DNA of 40,987 nt from Aquisphaera insulae (GCF_011064615.1 NZ_JAALJH010000083.1:1-40987), one strand, 5' to 3'; positions 8,223 through 15,820 are shown, numbered from the stretch's first letter. Numbers and translations are program-made. Notes: generated by a model not told the origin, from the letters alone.

Positions 8223-8268
8223 CCGAGCACTTCGGAAATCCGCCAAGGGGCCACGCCCCCTCGCTCGG
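8223..8268 (+). terminator. Nested hairpin after the aldo/keto reductase
   Basis: Outer arms CCGAGC (8223-8228) and GCTCGG (8263-8268) enclose an inner stem GGGGC (8247-8251) / GCCCC (8255-8259). It begins 3 bp after the stop at 8220. No T-run. Plausible terminator, modest confidence. Confidence 0.35.
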
Positions 8269-8327
8269 ATCGCGCGTAGGAACGGAATGCCCCCTGGCTC
8301 AAACCTGTCTCCTTCAGGAGGTGCGAG

Positions 8328-8612
8328 ATGTTCTGTGAGCACGAGGCCGGACTGGAGCCGGCCCCCCCGCGTACCCTGGGATGTGAGGAATGCCTGAGGC
8401 TGGGGACCCCCTGGGTCCATCTCCGCCTTTGCCTGACCTGCGGCCACGTCGGCTGCTGCGACAGCTCGCCGGGCCGGCACGCCACCCGGCATTTCCACCA
8501 CACGGACCACCCGGTCGTCGCCTCGTTCGAGCCCGGCGAGCGGTGGGCGTGGTGCTACATCGACGAGGCGGAGGTCGACGTCCCGCCCGAGGCCACCCCG
8601 TACTTACGTTAG
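8328..8612 (+). CDS. Stand-alone UBP-type zinc-finger protein
   Basis: 94 residues. The pattern CEH at 3-5, C19-x2-C22, C35-x2-C38-G-H40, C43-C44, H51, H55, H58 and H61 with TRHFHHTDHPVVASF matches the ZnF-UBP fold known from ubiquitin-specific proteases and histone deacetylase 6; bacteria have many single-domain versions. In eukaryotes the fold binds the free C-terminal glycines of ubiquitin; the bacterial ligand is unknown. The ribosome site AGGAGG lies at 8317-8322. The neighbour at 8646 is a thioredoxin-reductase-like flavoprotein 33 bp downstream, so the two are probably co-transcribed and functionally linked (inference). Confidence 0.88.
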   Translation: MFCEHEAGLEPAPPRTLGCEECLRLGTPWVHLRLCLTCGHVGCCDSSPGRHATRHFHHTDHPVVASFEPGERWAWCYIDEAEVDVPPEATPYLR

Positions 8613-8645
8613 CCCCAGGAGGATCGCCCGCGAGGCGATCGAGTC

Positions 8646-10346
8646 ATGTCAGAGCACGATCTCGACGCCATCGCCCTCCCGACCCTCGACGAGGCCCAGA
8701 TGGCCGCGCTGGTCCGCTGTCCGTTGACGACATCCAGGCGATATCGCGACGGTGAAACGCTGTTCGAGGCCGGCGATCGCGAATGCAAGTTCGACGTGGT
8801 CAAGTCCGGTGAGGTCGAGATCCGGGACGACTCCGCCGAGCCCTCGACAACCATCGTGGTCCTGCGACCCGGCCAGTTCACCGGCGACGTGGCGCACCTG
8901 GCCGCCAGCCCGGCGCTCGTCACGTGCGTCGCCCGGGGCGATTGCGAGGTCTTCGAGGTCTCCCCCGACGCCCTGCGGGAGCTGATGGATCGCCACCTGG
9001 ACATCGCCGACGTCATCCTGCGGGCATTCATCGCCCGCTGGCGCTTCCTGCGAGAGTCGGGGCGATTCACCGGCCTTCGCGTGATCGGTTCGCGCGACTC
9101 GCCCGAGACCTTCCGGGTCCGCACCTTCCTGGCCAAGAACGGCGTGCCGCTCACCTGGCTGGACCTGGAGTCCGACCCGCGGGCGCGGCCGCTGCTCCGG
9201 CAGTTCCAGGCCTCCGAGGCCGACACGCCCCTGGTCGCCTGGGGCAAAAGGCTCGTGCTGCGGCAGCCCTCGGACCGCGAACTCGCGGAGGCCCTCGGCC
9301 TCCGCCGGCCGCTGGAGCCTGGGGTTTACGACCTGGTGGTGGCCGGGGCCGGGCCGGCGGGACTGGCCGCGGCGGTCTACGGAGCGTCCGAAGGGTTGAG
9401 GACGGTGGTGCTGGAGACCACGGCCCCCGGGGGACAGGCCGGCCGCAGCATGCGGATCGAGAACTACCTGGGCTTCCCCATCGGGGTCACGGGAAGCGAG
9501 CTGGCGGAACGCGCCTTCGTGCAGGCGAACAAGTTCGGGGCGCACATCCCCGTCTCCACCCGGGCCACGCGCTTGACGTTCGACGACGGGCACGCGGTGA
9601 TCCAGCTCGACGGCGGCGAGACCGTCGCAACCAAGTGTGTGCTGATCGCCACCGGGGCCGACTACCGCCGATTGGGGGTGGAGGGGTGCGAGGAGCTCGA
9701 GGGCCGCGGCGTCTACTACGCCGCCACACCCATCGAGGCCCAGATGTGCCAGGGGTCGGAGGTCGTGGTCGTGGGCGGCGGCAACTCCGCCGGCCAGGCC
9801 GCCGTCTTCCTCGCCACCCAGGTGCGGAAGGTCTACCTCGTGATCCGCGGCGACGACCTCAACAAGGACATGTCCGCCTACCTGGCCCGGCGGGTCGAGG
9901 AGCACCCCCGCATCGAGGTCCTCCGCAACACGGAGGTCCGGGGGATGTCCGGGGCGGGGCACCTCGGCGAGGTCGAACTCGTCAACAACAAGTCGGGCGC
10001 GGTCCGGAAGCTGAAGACGCCGGCGCTGTTCAGCTTCATCGGGGCCGCGCCGCGGACCGACTGGCTGCCTCCGGAGGTCGAGCGTGACGCCAAGGGGTTC
10101 GTAAGGACCGGGCCGGCTCTCGCCAAATCGTCCCACTGGACGACGCCGCGGCAGCCGTTCCTGCTCGAGACCAGCCGGCCCGGCATCTTCGCCGCGGGGG
10201 ACGTCCGCTCGGGATCGATCAAGCGGGTCGCCTCGGCCGTCGGCGAGGGGGCGATGGCCGTGCAGTTCGTCCACGAATATCTGAGGGAGGTGAACCAGGC
10301 CGAGCACCACGAGGCCGGCGCCCCGGTGCAGCAACAGGGCGGCTGA
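8646..10346 (+). CDS. Crp-like/glutaredoxin-like/thioredoxin-reductase-like fusion flavoprotein
   Basis: 566 residues. Residues about 15-135 form a cyclic-nucleotide-binding-like beta barrel (YRDGETLFEAGD, KSGEVEIRD, PGQFTGDVAHLAASPALV); the arginine that normally contacts cNMP phosphate is not seen in the cassette. Residues about 143-220 look like a thioredoxin/glutaredoxin fold without CxxC (VRTFLAKNGVPLTWLDLESD, TPLVAWG). Residues 228-550 are a two-Rossmann flavoprotein with FAD motif GAGPAG (234-239), NAD(P)H motif GGGNSAG (377-383) and a C-terminal GDVRSGSIKRVASAVGEGA FAD segment. The CATC redox motif of true thioredoxin reductase is replaced by ATPIEAQMC, leaving a single Cys368, so disulfide exchange by the usual route is impossible. 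Terminates at a double hairpin. Confidence 0.88.
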   Translation: MSEHDLDAIALPTLDEAQMAALVRCPLTTSRRYRDGETLFEAGDRECKFDVVKSGEVEIRDDSAEPSTTIVVLRPGQFTGDVAHLAASPALVTCVARGDCEVFEVSPDALRELMDRHLDIADVILRAFIARWRFLRESGRFTGLRVIGSRDSPETFRVRTFLAKNGVPLTWLDLESDPRARPLLRQFQASEADTPLVAWGKRLVLRQPSDRELAEALGLRRPLEPGVYDLVVAGAGPAGLAAAVYGASEGLRTVVLETTAPGGQAGRSMRIENYLGFPIGVTGSELAERAFVQANKFGAHIPVSTRATRLTFDDGHAVIQLDGGETVATKCVLIATGADYRRLGVEGCEELEGRGVYYAATPIEAQMCQGSEVVVVGGGNSAGQAAVFLATQVRKVYLVIRGDDLNKDMSAYLARRVEEHPRIEVLRNTEVRGMSGAGHLGEVELVNNKSGAVRKLKTPALFSFIGAAPRTDWLPPEVERDAKGFVRTGPALAKSSHWTTPRQPFLLETSRPGIFAAGDVRSGSIKRVASAVGEGAMAVQFVHEYLREVNQAEHHEAGAPVQQQGG

Positions 10347-10458
10347 CGGCTGCGGCTGTCTTGAACAGGCGGCCTTGAGCAAGCAACCCAGGCCGCGAAC
10401 GGCTGCCGCCGGCTGAACGAGTCCGGGGCGCCGGGTGACGCCGGCCGGGCGCAAGGGA

Positions 10459-10491
10459 GCAGGTCCGCCGGATCGCTCGCGGCGGACCTGC
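10459..10491. terminator. Perfect 12-bp hairpin between convergent genes
   Basis: GCAGGTCCGCCG (10459-10470) and CGGCGGACCTGC (10480-10491) with a 9-base loop. It lies between the stops of the rightward flavoprotein (10346) and the leftward SPFH gene (10543), so it can serve both strands. Confidence 0.65.
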
Positions 10492-10493
10492 GA

Positions 10494-10524
10494 GGAGAGA
10501 GGGCCCCGAGGGGCGGCTCTCTCC
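10494..10524. terminator. Second hairpin between convergent genes
   Basis: GGAGAGAG (10494-10501) pairs with CTCTCTCC (10517-10524); an inner GCCC/GGGC stem with a CGAG tetraloop extends it. It is 19 bp behind the SPFH stop and follows the 12-bp hairpin, forming a tandem bidirectional terminator. Confidence 0.6.
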
Positions 10525-10542
10525 ACCTTTGGTGCTGCGACG

Positions 10543-12870
10543 TCAGGACGCGCCGACCTCGGTCTCCTCGAGCGAGTTCTCGGGCCCGGGAAGGACCGAG
10601 GCGAGCGGGGCCTGGCCTGATGGGTCGAGATCCAGCGTATGGCCGTTGCCGTTGCCGGAGGCCATGGCCGCCTGGATGTTGTCCATGGCCTGCTTCGAGA
10701 TCCTGTCGGAGAACTCCTGGAGGACGTTGCCTTCGGGAAGGCCGGCGATGTCGAAGCCGGACTTCTCGGCGACGAGGAGGCTCAGGAGCATCCCCATCAG
10801 GCCGTTGCCCGCGTTCGCCCCGGCGCCGATGGCCAGGGCCTCGCCGGCGTGACCGTTGCCGTTGCCATTTCCGCCTCCGCCGCCGGCGATGAAGACCCGC
10901 TCGGGGACGAGAGGCTGGCTGCTCTTGGCCAGGTTCTGGGCCACGACCGACAGGGCATACAGCCTGGGGTCGCTGAACGACTGGATCTTGCGGACCAGGA
11001 CCGACGCCTCCGACAGGCCTTCCTGGAGGATCTTGGCGCCCTCGCCGCGGCCGGCGAGGATCCGCTGCTGGCTCTCGGCCTGGGCCGTGACGACCTTCTG
11101 CTCGGCCTCCTTCCGGGCCCTGGCGAGCTGGGCCTCGGCCTCGTTCTCCACGATCTTGACCTGGATCAGCGACTGGCTCAGCTTCGTCTGCATCTGGGCG
11201 TTGGCCTGGGCCTCGTTGAGCACCCGCAGCTTCTCGGCCGCGGTCACCTGCTTGGCGTAGGTCTCGACCTGCTCGAGCGAGAGCTGCCGGAGCCGCAACT
11301 GTTCCAGGAGCGTCTCGATCTTGCCGCCGGCCTCCGCCGTGTCCGGCTTGCCGATCAGGACGTCCACGCATTCGATGTCGAAGTTGTGGAACTTCCGCCC
11401 CAGCTCCTGGCTGGCCTCGTGCTGGATCGCGTCGCGCTCCTGGAGCAGCTCCAGCATCGTCCGCTTGTGGGCGACGTCGCGGAAGTAGGCGGAGAGCATC
11501 GGATCCAGGGTCTGGGTGATCAGCTTCTTGACGTCGCCGAAGCGCTGGATGACGTTGGGCGCCTTCTGGTAGTCGATGTGCACGACCACCGAGAGCGGCA
11601 GGGTCGGCTCGTAGGCGTCCCGCGTCACCAGGTCGATCGACCGCAGGCTTTCGTCATAGCGGTGCGTCTCGCTCCGGCCCGTGACCCAGTGGAGGACGAA
11701 GTTGGTGGTGGGCACCAGGACGATGTTGCCCGCGTACCGGTTGAACGCGTACTTGCCGGGGCCGAGCGGCTTCTCCTGCACGCCGCGCTCGCCGTCGGCC
11801 ACCCGCTCGCCGTGGCGGAATCCCGTGCCGGAGATGTCGTTGCCGCTCCGCCCGTAGTAGCTGACGACCACGCCCACGTAGCCGATCGGGACGATCGTCT
11901 TGGGGGTCGATTCCAGGGTCGCGAACCAGCGGTTGATGAAGTAGGTGCCGTCCGTCAGGGGGACGTACTGGAGCCCTCGCCGGCCGCCGGCCAGGAGGAA
12001 GGCCTCCGTGTCCTGGTAGTTGTTGTGGAAGTACTTCTCGTTGCGGTCGGTGCCGACGGCCGGGGCGATGATCTCGCCGGGGGGGAGCGACGGGCCGTCG
12101 TGCACCGTGACGATCCCCATGCTGTCCACCAGCACCTTGCGGTCGGGATTGAGCGGATCCGCCGCCTCGACCGGGCTGCCGATCACGACGGGGTCGAACC
12201 CCTCGAGCTCGGCGAGCTCGTTCTGCCAGTTGGTCAGCGTCTTGGCCTCCATGGCCCCGCCGGTGCCCAGGCGGTAGACCATGTCCTCGGTGAGCACGTA
12301 GAAGAGCGACAGGTTGATCGCGTAGACGCCCTCGCGGAGGATGGCCCGCTGGCGGCCGCGCTGGCCGGCGATCGGCGGCTGATCCGGGGTGACCTGCTGG
12401 CCCGAGAGGAACCCGCGGGCGTCCTGGAAGTTGTTGCACGCGACGACGCAGCCGAGCGTCTGGCTGGGCGCGAGGGGCTCGCCGTCCCGGGCGTACACGT
12501 AGCCGATCTTGCCCTGCGGCACCGTCACCAGGGGGACGCGATGGATCCGATACTGCCACCGCCAGAGCCCGAAGTGCATGCCGCCGCGGAGGACCTCCGC
12601 CTGGAAGCCCGCCTCGCCGTGGAGCGCGATGATCCCGCCCTCCGGCACCGAGCCCTTCAGCGACCAGAGCTTCTCCACGATGCCGACCCGGTTGTTGGCG
12701 ATGTACCGCAGGCCGGCCAGCTCGCAGAGGACGACCACCCCCACGACCACGCCTAGCAGCCAGAAGATCCCGGACGGGAGGTCGCCGATGGCTGCGTACA
12801 CCGGCGATGCGACCGACGCGACGAACGCCGGCGCGAGTGTTGCCACATTCTCGAAGAGTGGCGATCCCAC
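10543..12870 (-). CDS. Large SPFH/Band-7 (flotillin-like) membrane protein
   Basis: 775 residues from GTG 12870, chosen because AAGGAG lies 6 bp upstream; the frame remains open to 12921. A hydrophobic segment (SGIFWLLGVVVGVVVLCELAGL, about residues 35-55) anchors the protein. The SPFH body spans roughly 60-480, with an inserted, repeat-like extracytoplasmic-type region; a long charged coiled coil follows (LEQVETYAKQVTAAEKLRVL through ARKEAEQKVVTAQAESQQRI), typical of flotillins. The tail has a Gly/Asn linker (GGGGGNGNGNGHAG), a glycine-rich hydrophobic patch and a second GNGNGH stretch. It is longer than ordinary flotillins (about 450-500). Likely forms membrane-associated oligomers organising microdomains or proteases. 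No NfeD partner is adjacent. Confidence 0.88.
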   Translation of the reverse strand: MGSPLFENVATLAPAFVASVASPVYAAIGDLPSGIFWLLGVVVGVVVLCELAGLRYIANNRVGIVEKLWSLKGSVPEGGIIALHGEAGFQAEVLRGGMHFGLWRWQYRIHRVPLVTVPQGKIGYVYARDGEPLAPSQTLGCVVACNNFQDARGFLSGQQVTPDQPPIAGQRGRQRAILREGVYAINLSLFYVLTEDMVYRLGTGGAMEAKTLTNWQNELAELEGFDPVVIGSPVEAADPLNPDRKVLVDSMGIVTVHDGPSLPPGEIIAPAVGTDRNEKYFHNNYQDTEAFLLAGGRRGLQYVPLTDGTYFINRWFATLESTPKTIVPIGYVGVVVSYYGRSGNDISGTGFRHGERVADGERGVQEKPLGPGKYAFNRYAGNIVLVPTTNFVLHWVTGRSETHRYDESLRSIDLVTRDAYEPTLPLSVVVHIDYQKAPNVIQRFGDVKKLITQTLDPMLSAYFRDVAHKRTMLELLQERDAIQHEASQELGRKFHNFDIECVDVLIGKPDTAEAGGKIETLLEQLRLRQLSLEQVETYAKQVTAAEKLRVLNEAQANAQMQTKLSQSLIQVKIVENEAEAQLARARKEAEQKVVTAQAESQQRILAGRGEGAKILQEGLSEASVLVRKIQSFSDPRLYALSVVAQNLAKSSQPLVPERVFIAGGGGGNGNGNGHAGEALAIGAGANAGNGLMGMLLSLLVAEKSGFDIAGLPEGNVLQEFSDRISKQAMDNIQAAMASGNGNGHTLDLDPSGQAPLASVLPGPENSLEETEVGAS

Positions 12871-13227
12871 AGCAGACTCCTTGGTGAACGAACGCGCAGA
12901 GGTCGACTCAATCCGGAACACCCGTGGAGCGCACCAGCCTCGCGCAGTTTACCTGATCATCAGGCTCGTGGGGGTCGTTCAGCCCCCCGTATTTGACGTG
13001 TATTCGCCCGGCCGGCGGAATATTCGGCCGAATCGCCGGAGCGTTCTCGCGTTCCCGCGTGTCCCATTTCGTTTGGGGTGCGTGATCGCGACCGCATCGA
13101 CGGGGGCTTGTGTCGAGGACTCGGTGGGGTCGTGACCTGGACTCTTGACCAACGATAGGGAGCGCCGCATCCTTGAAGATGACCTGATCCAGGCGCGACA
13201 TAAGCCCCCTGTTAGGTCGGCGTCGAG
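12871..13227. promoter_or_regulatory. Divergent intergenic region with a short palindrome
   Basis: A 357-bp gap between the leftward SPFH gene and the rightward S1-domain gene. It contains CCTGATCATCAGG (12952-12964), a perfect 13-bp dyad about 80 bp upstream of the SPFH start, which could be an operator. Another AT-containing dyad, GAATATTC, lies near 13017-13024. No clear -35/-10 pair was identified. No gene is supported here. Confidence 0.3.
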
Positions 13228-13647
13228 ATGGAGCGAAACGGGACGATGTGGGACGAGGCCAGGCGAAGGTTCCCAATCGGTAGCCGAGTTCGTGGGACAG
13301 TGATCGATCATCGCCCGTTCGGCATCTTCGTGGACCGCGGCGTCTCGGAAATCCTGGGTTTGGTCCAGGTCACCGACTTCCGCGACGAGGGCCGCATGAC
13401 ACCCGATCAGTACCCACCGATCGGTGCGACGATCGAGGAGATTGTCCTCGGCCATACGAGCGAGCAGCGAAAGCAGGTTTGGCTCGAAGTCAAGCCCGGC
13501 CTGCTGACGAGGCCCCTGAGCTCGCGTCATGGCGGACTCGGCCCGCCGCGGCGGCATCCGATCGAATCGCAGGTCGCTCGGGCTGGCCAATCCGCGCTGC
13601 CCCGCGATGGAGAGATGACGCGCCAAGAAAGGTCCGTGAGTTGGTGA
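13228..13647 (+). CDS. Small S1-domain RNA-binding protein
   Basis: 139 residues from ATG 13228, or 133 from ATG 13246. Residues about 15-90 form an S1 OB-fold: GSRVRGTVIDHRPFGIFVDRG is the hallmark first half, followed by ILGLVQVTDF and IGATIEEIVLGHTSEQRKQVWLEVKP. S1 domains bind single-stranded RNA. The tail after residue 95 is arginine/proline-rich and looks non-homologous; it extends over the region where the next gene (hicA) should start, and its stop (13645-13647) overlaps a GTG of hicA. The real end of the S1 protein's function is therefore probably residue 95; the tail may be recruited non-coding sequence. Confidence 0.7.
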   Translation: MERNGTMWDEARRRFPIGSRVRGTVIDHRPFGIFVDRGVSEILGLVQVTDFRDEGRMTPDQYPPIGATIEEIVLGHTSEQRKQVWLEVKPGLLTRPLSSRHGGLGPPRRHPIESQVARAGQSALPRDGEMTRQERSVSW

Positions 13648-13823
13648 AGGACTTGATGGACGCCGGTTTTTCGATCGTCTCTGGCGGTGGCAAAGGATCG
13701 CATCGCAAGTTCACGCATCCGAATTACCCGGGCGCCGTGACCCTCAGCGGCAAGGATGGTGATGACGCCAAGATCTATCAGGAAAGACAGGTCGAACGAG
13801 CCATTGAGGAGGTGGACCGATGA
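13644..13823 (+). CDS. hicA: HicA-type mRNA interferase toxin, start uncertain
   Basis: The frame ending at 13823 encodes a HicA fold: PRKVRELVKDLMDAGFSIVS, then GGGKGSHRKFTHPN with the catalytic histidine in the SHRKF motif, and KIYQERQVERAIEEVDR. HicA is a double-stranded-RNA-binding-like ribonuclease that cleaves mRNA until bound by HicB. Homology begins at about 13620 (APRKV), but no ATG precedes it in frame: ATG 13615, with a GGAGA site, is in the frame that ends at 13647. GTG 13644, given here, overlaps the upstream stop as GTGA and would yield 59 residues without the PRKVREL helix. The toxin may therefore be N-terminally impaired. Overlaps hicB by 4 bp. Confidence 0.75.
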   Translation: MKDLMDAGFSIVSGGGKGSHRKFTHPNYPGAVTLSGKDGDDAKIYQERQVERAIEEVDR

Positions 13824-14041
13824 AGCCGATCGACGCGTATCATCGCTGGGTGGAGTGGAGCGACGAGGATCAGGTTTACATTGGAAAATGTCCCGATCTC
13901 ATGACTGGGATCCACGGTGACGATCCGGTCCAGGTTTACAAGGAACTCAGCGAAGTCGTTCAGGAGATCATCGATCATTTTCAACGATCAGGGCGGGAAC
14001 TTCCCTCTCCGCGAACGCGGCCGATGATGGAGGTTCGCTAG
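13820..14041 (+). CDS. hicB: HicB-type antitoxin, short form
   Basis: 73 residues, ATGA overlap with the toxin gene. The partial RNase-H-like HicB fold is visible: YHRWVEWSDEDQVYIGKCPD, followed by GDDPVQVYKELSEVVQEIIDHF and a proline-containing end (GRELPSPRTRP). There is no C-terminal ribbon-helix-helix or HTH, so, as in other short HicB proteins, DNA-binding autoregulation would need another factor. It should bind and block HicA. Confidence 0.82.
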   Translation: MKPIDAYHRWVEWSDEDQVYIGKCPDLMTGIHGDDPVQVYKELSEVVQEIIDHFQRSGRELPSPRTRPMMEVR

Positions 14042-14131
14042 CCACCTGGAGCCACGACCATTCACTGGCCTCACCACGCCCCGCCGCTACGAACACCTGG
14101 CCGTTTCGGACGGGTGCGATAGGATGTTTGC

Positions 14132-14695
14132 ATGAGCTATGAAGTCGAGGTCAAGTATCGCGGCGTCGATCACGAGGCGCTCCGTCAACGGATCACGTCG
14201 CTCGGGGCGACGCCCGAGGGGACTGAGACTCAGGAGGACACGTATTTCAATCATCCCGACCGGGACTTTGCCGGAACGGGCGAGGCATTCCGCGTCCGCC
14301 GGCTCGTGGAGAAGGACGAGAACCGGGTGACCTACAAGGGGGCCCGTCACGACGGGCCGACCAAGACGCGCGAGGAGATCGAGATCGTCCTGGGGCCGGG
14401 TTCCGACGAGATGGACAAGACCCTGCGGATGCTCGATCGCCTGGGTTTCCGCCGCGTCGCCACGATCCGCAAGAGTCGCCGGAGCTTCCATCTGGAGCAC
14501 CAGGGGAGGCCCATCGAGATCGTCCTGGACCGGGCCGAGGGGCTCGGCGATTTCGCGGAGGTCGAAGCGATCGCGGCCTCGCCGGCGGACCTGCCGGCCG
14601 CGCAGCAGGCGGTCCTGTCGCTCGCGGGCGAACTCGGGCTGACGGACGTCGAGCCGCGGTCCTACCTGCGGATGGCGCTGGGGAGCAGCCTTTGA
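14132..14695 (+). CDS. CYTH-domain protein (class IV adenylate cyclase/triphosphatase type)
   Basis: 187 residues. The signature ExExK motif is at residues 4-8 (EVEVK), followed by an arginine/lysine-rich tunnel pattern: DTYFNHPDRDF, EAFRVRRL, RVTYKGAR, TREEIEIVL, VATIRKSRRSF, IEIVLDRAEGLGDFAEVEAI and a C-terminal SYLRMAL. These are the residues that coordinate triphosphate and divalent metal in CyaB/ThTPase-like enzymes. The reaction could be inorganic-triphosphate or thiamine-triphosphate hydrolysis or cAMP synthesis; sequence alone cannot decide. The gene stands alone, directly followed by a toxin remnant. Confidence 0.88.
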   Translation: MSYEVEVKYRGVDHEALRQRITSLGATPEGTETQEDTYFNHPDRDFAGTGEAFRVRRLVEKDENRVTYKGARHDGPTKTREEIEIVLGPGSDEMDKTLRMLDRLGFRRVATIRKSRRSFHLEHQGRPIEIVLDRAEGLGDFAEVEAIAASPADLPAAQQAVLSLAGELGLTDVEPRSYLRMALGSSL

Positions 14696-14832
14696 ATGGC
14701 GGGGTCGAGAGTTATGTTCAGATCGTATACATGCTTGACGAAGAACCCGGGAACGTCTTCGTCATCATCGTTCATGAACTGACCGGCAAGGCCGAGCAAG
14801 CGTATCCTCGGCGCCGTCGGAGGAAACCGTGA
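14692..14832 (+). pseudogene. Remnant of a BrnT/DUF4258-type toxin gene
   Basis: The frame from TTG 14692 to the TGA at 14830-14832 reads VQIVYMLDEEPGNVFVIIVH, then ELTGKAEQAYPRRRRRKP. That matches the last strands and the basic tail of small BrnT/DUF4258-like ribonuclease toxins (consensus xVVYxLd....VxVIHAxxLTgkexxxyrRR). The N-terminal half and the start are missing, and the preceding sequence is the CYTH gene. The stop overlaps an ATG (14832) that opens a 15-residue frame ending at 14879, perhaps the stub of the antitoxin. Too short to be functional. Confidence 0.4.
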
Positions 14833-14875
14833 TGAGTGATCATTCGACGGAGGCGAGGGTCACGCCAGCGGGAGG

Positions 14876-15259
14876 TTGAGGCTCTACCTCATGGAATGGG
14901 TCGAAGTTTACCCGGCAGTCTGGGATAAGGTGCTCGCCACGTTCGGGTGGAGTAGGGAGCGGATGCGCTCGGATGAAGGTCTCGCGCGCTTCAGAGAGTA
15001 TGCGAAGGACGAGAATGACCTGATCTACCACGAGTTGCCGCTCCACTGGATCGTCAATCGACTCATCCCTCCGGACATTGAGGGCGCGGTTCCGCAAGCG
15101 GACCACCATCGCCTGGAGAGGGAACTCGAGCGAGCGCTGGAAGGACCGGGCCGGCCGGCTAACTACGTCAACGACCCCAACTTCGATTGGAACGCCGCCA
15201 AAAGCCGTGCCGAAGCCCTCTTCGTAACGTGGCGCGAGCGGTACGGAATCCTGCCGTAG
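14876..15259 (+). CDS. Uncharacterised 127-residue protein
   Basis: I do not recognise this family. The frame runs from TTG 14876 (127 residues) or ATG 14891 (122 residues, MEWVEVYPAVWDKVLATFGW). The protein is soluble, mixed alpha, rich in Trp, Glu and Arg, with a helical C-terminus (FDWNAAKSRAEALFVTWRER). No cysteine motifs, signal peptide or membrane helix. A GGGAGG at 14870-14875 is too close to the TTG and rather far from the ATG, so the start is unsure. Surrounded by other small orphan genes. Confidence 0.55.
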   Translation: MRLYLMEWVEVYPAVWDKVLATFGWSRERMRSDEGLARFREYAKDENDLIYHELPLHWIVNRLIPPDIEGAVPQADHHRLERELERALEGPGRPANYVNDPNFDWNAAKSRAEALFVTWRERYGILP

Positions 15260-15398
15260 CCGATGCACCAGCGGTCCGGCCACCGTCCAGTCTCGCGTTG
15301 CAGCGATCCCGGCCACGCGGCCACGCGGACGCGGTATGATGATGTTGACGGTCCCGGGGGGCCGGGCCGGTGAGCTTTCTCGTTAGGCGGGGCCATCC

Positions 15399-15803
15399 AT
15401 GTGCAGGTACGGATTGCATAACTACCGCGACCACTTCGCCTGCTTCCGCTGCCGGAAGGCGTTCAAGTATTGGCAGTGGGAGGACAGCGACGAGAGCGAA
15501 TGGAAGATGCGGGCTCGGCTGGAGCATGTCCCGCGCGAGATCGTTTGCCCCGACTGCTCTCGTCCAATGATCGACATGGGCCTGGATTTCAAAGCCCCCT
15601 CGAAAGACGACCGGGAAGCGTGGCAGATTTTGGAGATGCTCCAGCACTACGGCTTTGCCTTCCACGGATGTGGTTGCGATGCCGGCGGCTTCGTTCCGCC
15701 GCAACGTCTACGCGAGGTTCCCGCCTGGCTGGAGGCGCATCGACATCTCAGCGAAGGCGAATCCCTGGCGAAGAGATTTGCAGCGAAGGCGAACAACGCC
15801 TAA
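15399..15803 (+). CDS. Conserved zinc-ribbon protein of unknown function
   Basis: 134 residues beginning MCRYGLHNYRDHFACFRCRK. Two CxxC knuckles are visible, C15-x2-C18 and C50-x2-C53 (CPDCSRPMIDMGLDFKAP), plus a downstream FHGCGCDAGGF. The opening and the DMGLDFKAP phrase recur in a family of short uncharacterised bacterial proteins that probably bind zinc through a rubredoxin-like ribbon. No enzymatic motif. The gene is bounded by GTTAGGC (15382-15388) on the left and GCCTAAC (15798-15804, which includes the stop codon) on the right, resembling the core boxes of an integron cassette, although a full attC could not be folded. A hairpin (AACGCC...GGCGTT) follows the stop. Confidence 0.75.
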   Translation: MCRYGLHNYRDHFACFRCRKAFKYWQWEDSDESEWKMRARLEHVPREIVCPDCSRPMIDMGLDFKAPSKDDREAWQILEMLQHYGFAFHGCGCDAGGFVPPQRLREVPAWLEAHRHLSEGESLAKRFAAKANNA

Positions 15804-15820
15804 CCTCCGGTGGCGTTCGT
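15795..15820 (+). terminator. Hairpin at the end of the zinc-ribbon gene
   Basis: AACGCC (starting at about 15795) and GGCGTT (about 15812-15817) pair, with an inner ACC/GGT stem around a TCC loop. It overlaps the stop codon. It could be a weak terminator or the residue of a recombination site. Confidence 0.3.

Noticed and set aside
10639..12756. Long plus-strand open frame opposite the SPFH gene
   Set aside because: The low-complexity Leu/Asp/Gly/Val translation mirrors the SPFH codons. The minus strand has a coherent SPFH and coiled-coil protein with a ribosome site.
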